Positions 59,801 to 60,772 of a stretch of DNA of 60,772 nucleotides are shown here, piece after piece. The stretch's first letter is position 1. Each line of letters opens with the position of its first letter. The translations under genes were made by a program, and so were the position numbers. The notes below the pieces were generated by a model that saw only the letters and a list, made by a program, of their open reading frames with translations, made no database searches and was not told the DNA's origin. Source of the stretch: Candidatus Hydrogenedentota bacterium. Its GTDB lineage: Bacteria; Hydrogenedentota; Hydrogenedentia; Hydrogenedentales; CAILVY01. The stretch is from positions 1 through 60,772 of the forward strand of contig CAILVY010000183.1 in the NCBI GenBank assembly GCA_903837785.1, in the 5' to 3' direction.

Positions 59801-60411
59801 GCTTTGACCTGGGCAGCGTATCGCGGGAGATCGAGAAACGCGTGGCGAAGGTGGAGAAGCCCGAAGACGTCAGCTTCATTCTGGGCGGCCAGAATCGCGA
59901 ACTCCAGACCTCCTACGGCAGCCTGATGTTCGCGCTGCTGCTGTCGATCTTCCTCGTCTACGTCGTGATGGCCTGCCAGTTCGAATCGCTGATACAGCCC
60001 GCCCTGATCATGTTCACGATTCCGCTCGGCTTCATCGGCGTCATTGACGTGCTCTACGTATTGTCGATGCCGTTGAGCATCGCGGTCTTCATGGGCGGCA
60101 TCCTGCTCGTGGGCATTGTCGTCAACAACAGCATGCTGCTCGTGGACTACGCGAATCAGCTTCGGCAGCGCGGGCGCACGCGCCGCGAGGCCATCTACGA
60201 ATCGGGCCTCGTGCGCTTCCGCCCCGTATTGATGACCGCGATCACGACGATCATCGGCGCGGTGCCGATGGCGCTGAGCGGCGGCGACGGCTCGGAACTG
60301 CGCAAGCCCCTGGGCATTACGGTTATTGCCGGCCTCTCGGTGGCCACGGTCCTGACCCTGGTCATCATTCCCGTAGTGTATGACCTCTTCGGCGGACGGG
60401 ACAAAAAGTGA
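56827..60411 (+). CDS. RND-family efflux permease (HAE1/AcrB-like) with an enlarged central membrane insert
   Basis: An inner-membrane proton-driven exporter, 1,194 residues from ATG 56827 (an in-frame ATG at 56788 is an alternative), against about 1,030 for typical AcrB-type proteins. It has the usual two halves, each a TM followed by a large periplasmic loop and then TM bundles (RRPVAVTMFFI at the start). The TM4 proton-relay pair D459-D460 (GHLVDDSI) and the second-half GGILLVGIVVNNSMLLVDYAN are present. Between TM6 and TM7 there is about 150 extra residues, including two or three hydrophobic helices (about 620-672). No membrane-fusion or outer-membrane partner lies upstream. A second RND gene overlaps its stop codon. 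Confidence 0.9.
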   Translation: MSQTTPTKKYRVAVRRPVAVTMFFITLIVFGWKSYQQLPINLMPNISYPTLTVRTEYEGAAPEEVEKLVTRPLEEALSIVSGLVEISSVSTPNISEIVLEFTWGTDMNLALQEVRDRLDLFDAPKEVTEKPIILRYDPSLDPVMRLAISGSSFDDVTDEAKRLELETKELTAIRESAERHVKGDLEAQNGIAQVLVKGGRQQEIQVRVDAERLKDIGVSLSDVVNGLAQQNINLSGGRLREGKTEYLVRTLNEFKDPREIGGTIVASAKGQKVMLSDVADVVVGEKQRETIVHINGKESVAMDIFKEGDANTVIVCNRLRDVFGFPRELSLSERFNKLLSQAQTANVEHGTVERSGTLDQLTKMIRSRLPKDAEFTLISDQSRFIKGAIKEAQSSAVIGGVLALLIIYLFLRKLNTTIIIGLAIPISLIATFMPMYMWGITLNVMSLGGLALAVGHLVDDSIIVLESIYRCTEEGDTGMDAIERGVKEIIAADISTTVTNVVVFLPIAFVQGVAGQIFGHFGFTMTFSILASLIVALYLDPMLASLGRFKMKGDPDRIWFLRAYRTAMREGAGGRVRAIAAMVPISLRYVGSSVKESAAQAFGPALKSLRAMGGGFSLRNLITSLVGLLSLPFVVVLYLLQFLITAISTIVLLLLFIVAIVILGVFWLAGGIFRLISWPPLAAFNVVFLGVRYFYSKLLRLSLQFGPVVLLIMFGLAAHSWHLTKSLGRELIPPLKQGEFSIRMQAPPGTRLEETEKLADKIERIALANPRVASVGVEIGVEKGSTKVERGENIAQFNVLLKDPGLNAKHQDEIVAELRDQITAVSSEQITFTFPTLFSFKTAVQLEIRGDDSEELKLVGQRALEVVRDIPGLKDAELSVKRGYPEVIIELDRDLLASKNLSPIQVAQKLRTEVQGDVATRFSQGGERIDIRVRSDQERLRSVQDLRSVSVVDGTPPIPLSSVARISVQDGPSEIRRIDQRQVVIIQGNVEGFDLGSVSREIEKRVAKVEKPEDVSFILGGQNRELQTSYGSLMFALLLSIFLVYVVMACQFESLIQPALIMFTIPLGFIGVIDVLYVLSMPLSIAVFMGGILLVGIVVNNSMLLVDYANQLRQRGRTRREAIYESGLVRFRPVLMTAITTIIGAVPMALSGGDGSELRKPLGITVIAGLSVATVLTLVIIPVVYDLFGGRDKK

Positions 60412-60772
60412 AATTCTCCCTGCCATCGTTCTCCATGCGGCATCCCGTGACGGTGCTGATGGTGCTCGTGTCGATTGTCGGCGTCGGCATCATCGCCTGT
60501 TACCGCATGCCCGTGAAGTTCCTCCCCGAGATGGACTTCCCCTTTATCCGATGCTTCATTCCCTATCCCGGCGCCACGCCGGAACAGGTCGAGAACGAGG
60601 TGGCCATTCCCGCCGAAGGCGAATTCCGCACGATTCCCGGCCTGAAGCGCATCAGCACCTTCTCGAACAGCAACGGCTGCAGCGTGAATCTGCGCTTCGA
60701 GAGCAACGTCAACATGTCCACCGCCTCGGCCGAAGTCCGGGACCGCATGGAGCGCCTGAAACTTCGCCTGCC
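60408..60772 (+). CDS. second RND-family efflux permease, N-terminal part (cut by the window edge)
   Basis: The frame opens at GTG 60408, overlapping the previous stop by four bases (GTGA), and stays open to the end of the window, 121 codons. The start is typical of RND permeases: a short cytoplasmic leader, SMRHPVTVLMVLVSIVGVG (TM1), then MPVKFLPEMDFPFI and YPGATPEQVENEVAIPAE of the first periplasmic domain. Two overlapping RND genes suggest a heteromeric pump of the MdtBC type, or two related pumps made together. Membrane-fusion and outer-membrane genes may follow to the right. Confidence 0.9.
   Translation, partial: MKFSLPSFSMRHPVTVLMVLVSIVGVGIIACYRMPVKFLPEMDFPFIRCFIPYPGATPEQVENEVAIPAEGEFRTIPGLKRISTFSNSNGCSVNLRFESNVNMSTASAEVRDRMERLKLRL

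Overview
The window is GC-rich, with densely packed genes on both strands. Its mixture of very large secreted surface proteins, carbohydrate-active enzymes, a Cys-type sulfatase and a non-pyrrolysine MttB homologue suggests a free-living Gram-negative bacterium of the Planctomycetota/Lentisphaerota/Hydrogenedentota type. The C-terminal tail of the FG-GAP protein (a Glu-Gly run followed by two LSELLR-IQFFN motifs) is what I associate with 'Candidatus Hydrogenedentes'. That assignment is recall and inference, not a search result.

Layout. 1-2222: a possible broken fragment at the left edge, then a CHASE4-like/HAMP/PAS/GGDEF diguanylate cyclase (-). 2644-10832: rpoB-rpoC (+) with their own near-consensus promoter and a strong terminator; no rplJL lies upstream. 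10879-12030: membrane acyltransferase (-). 12191-14885: DUF1080 protein and a large secreted TIM-barrel-like protein (+). 14917-18932: a 14-repeat FG-GAP propeller protein (-), split by a single-base frameshift and ending in an EG/dockerin-like tail. 19229-32687: a same-strand group behind a good promoter: GH29 alpha-L-fucosidase, a 1,840-residue GH106-like plus GH101-like fusion, a polytopic membrane protein, and two paralogous membrane-anchored M28 metallopeptidases. 32761-40860: a 2,699-residue WD40-YD/RHS surface protein (-). 41170-41528: decayed coding sequence (-). 41591-44273: a Hel308-like SF2 helicase carrying a C-terminal OmpR/PhoB-type winged helix, behind a consensus promoter wrapped in two perfect palindromes. 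44374-45147: Sfp-type phosphopantetheinyl transferase. 45164-50131: beta-helix/PKD/Ig surface protein (-). 50396-54042: Asp-box sialidase-like protein, MttB-family methyltransferase and Gfo/Idh/MocA oxidoreductase (+). 54147-55073: alpha/beta hydrolase (-). 55249-56586: sulfatase (+). 56827 to the right edge: two overlapping RND efflux genes, the second cut by the window.

How the genes fit together. Fucosidase, rhamnosidase/endo-GalNAcase-like, sialidase-like, DUF1080 and sulfatase functions together fit stripping of decorated, mucin-like or algal glycans outside the cytoplasm. The M28 peptidases could process the protein backbone (inference). Three giant surface proteins each end in a different sorting or anchoring tail. 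The most unusual pieces are the helicase-winged-helix fusion with its palindromic promoter, the WD40-RHS protein that keeps the RHS autocleavage motif but has a membrane anchor where a toxin would be, and the GH106-GH101 fusion. RpoB also differs from the usual sequence at two rifampicin-pocket positions.
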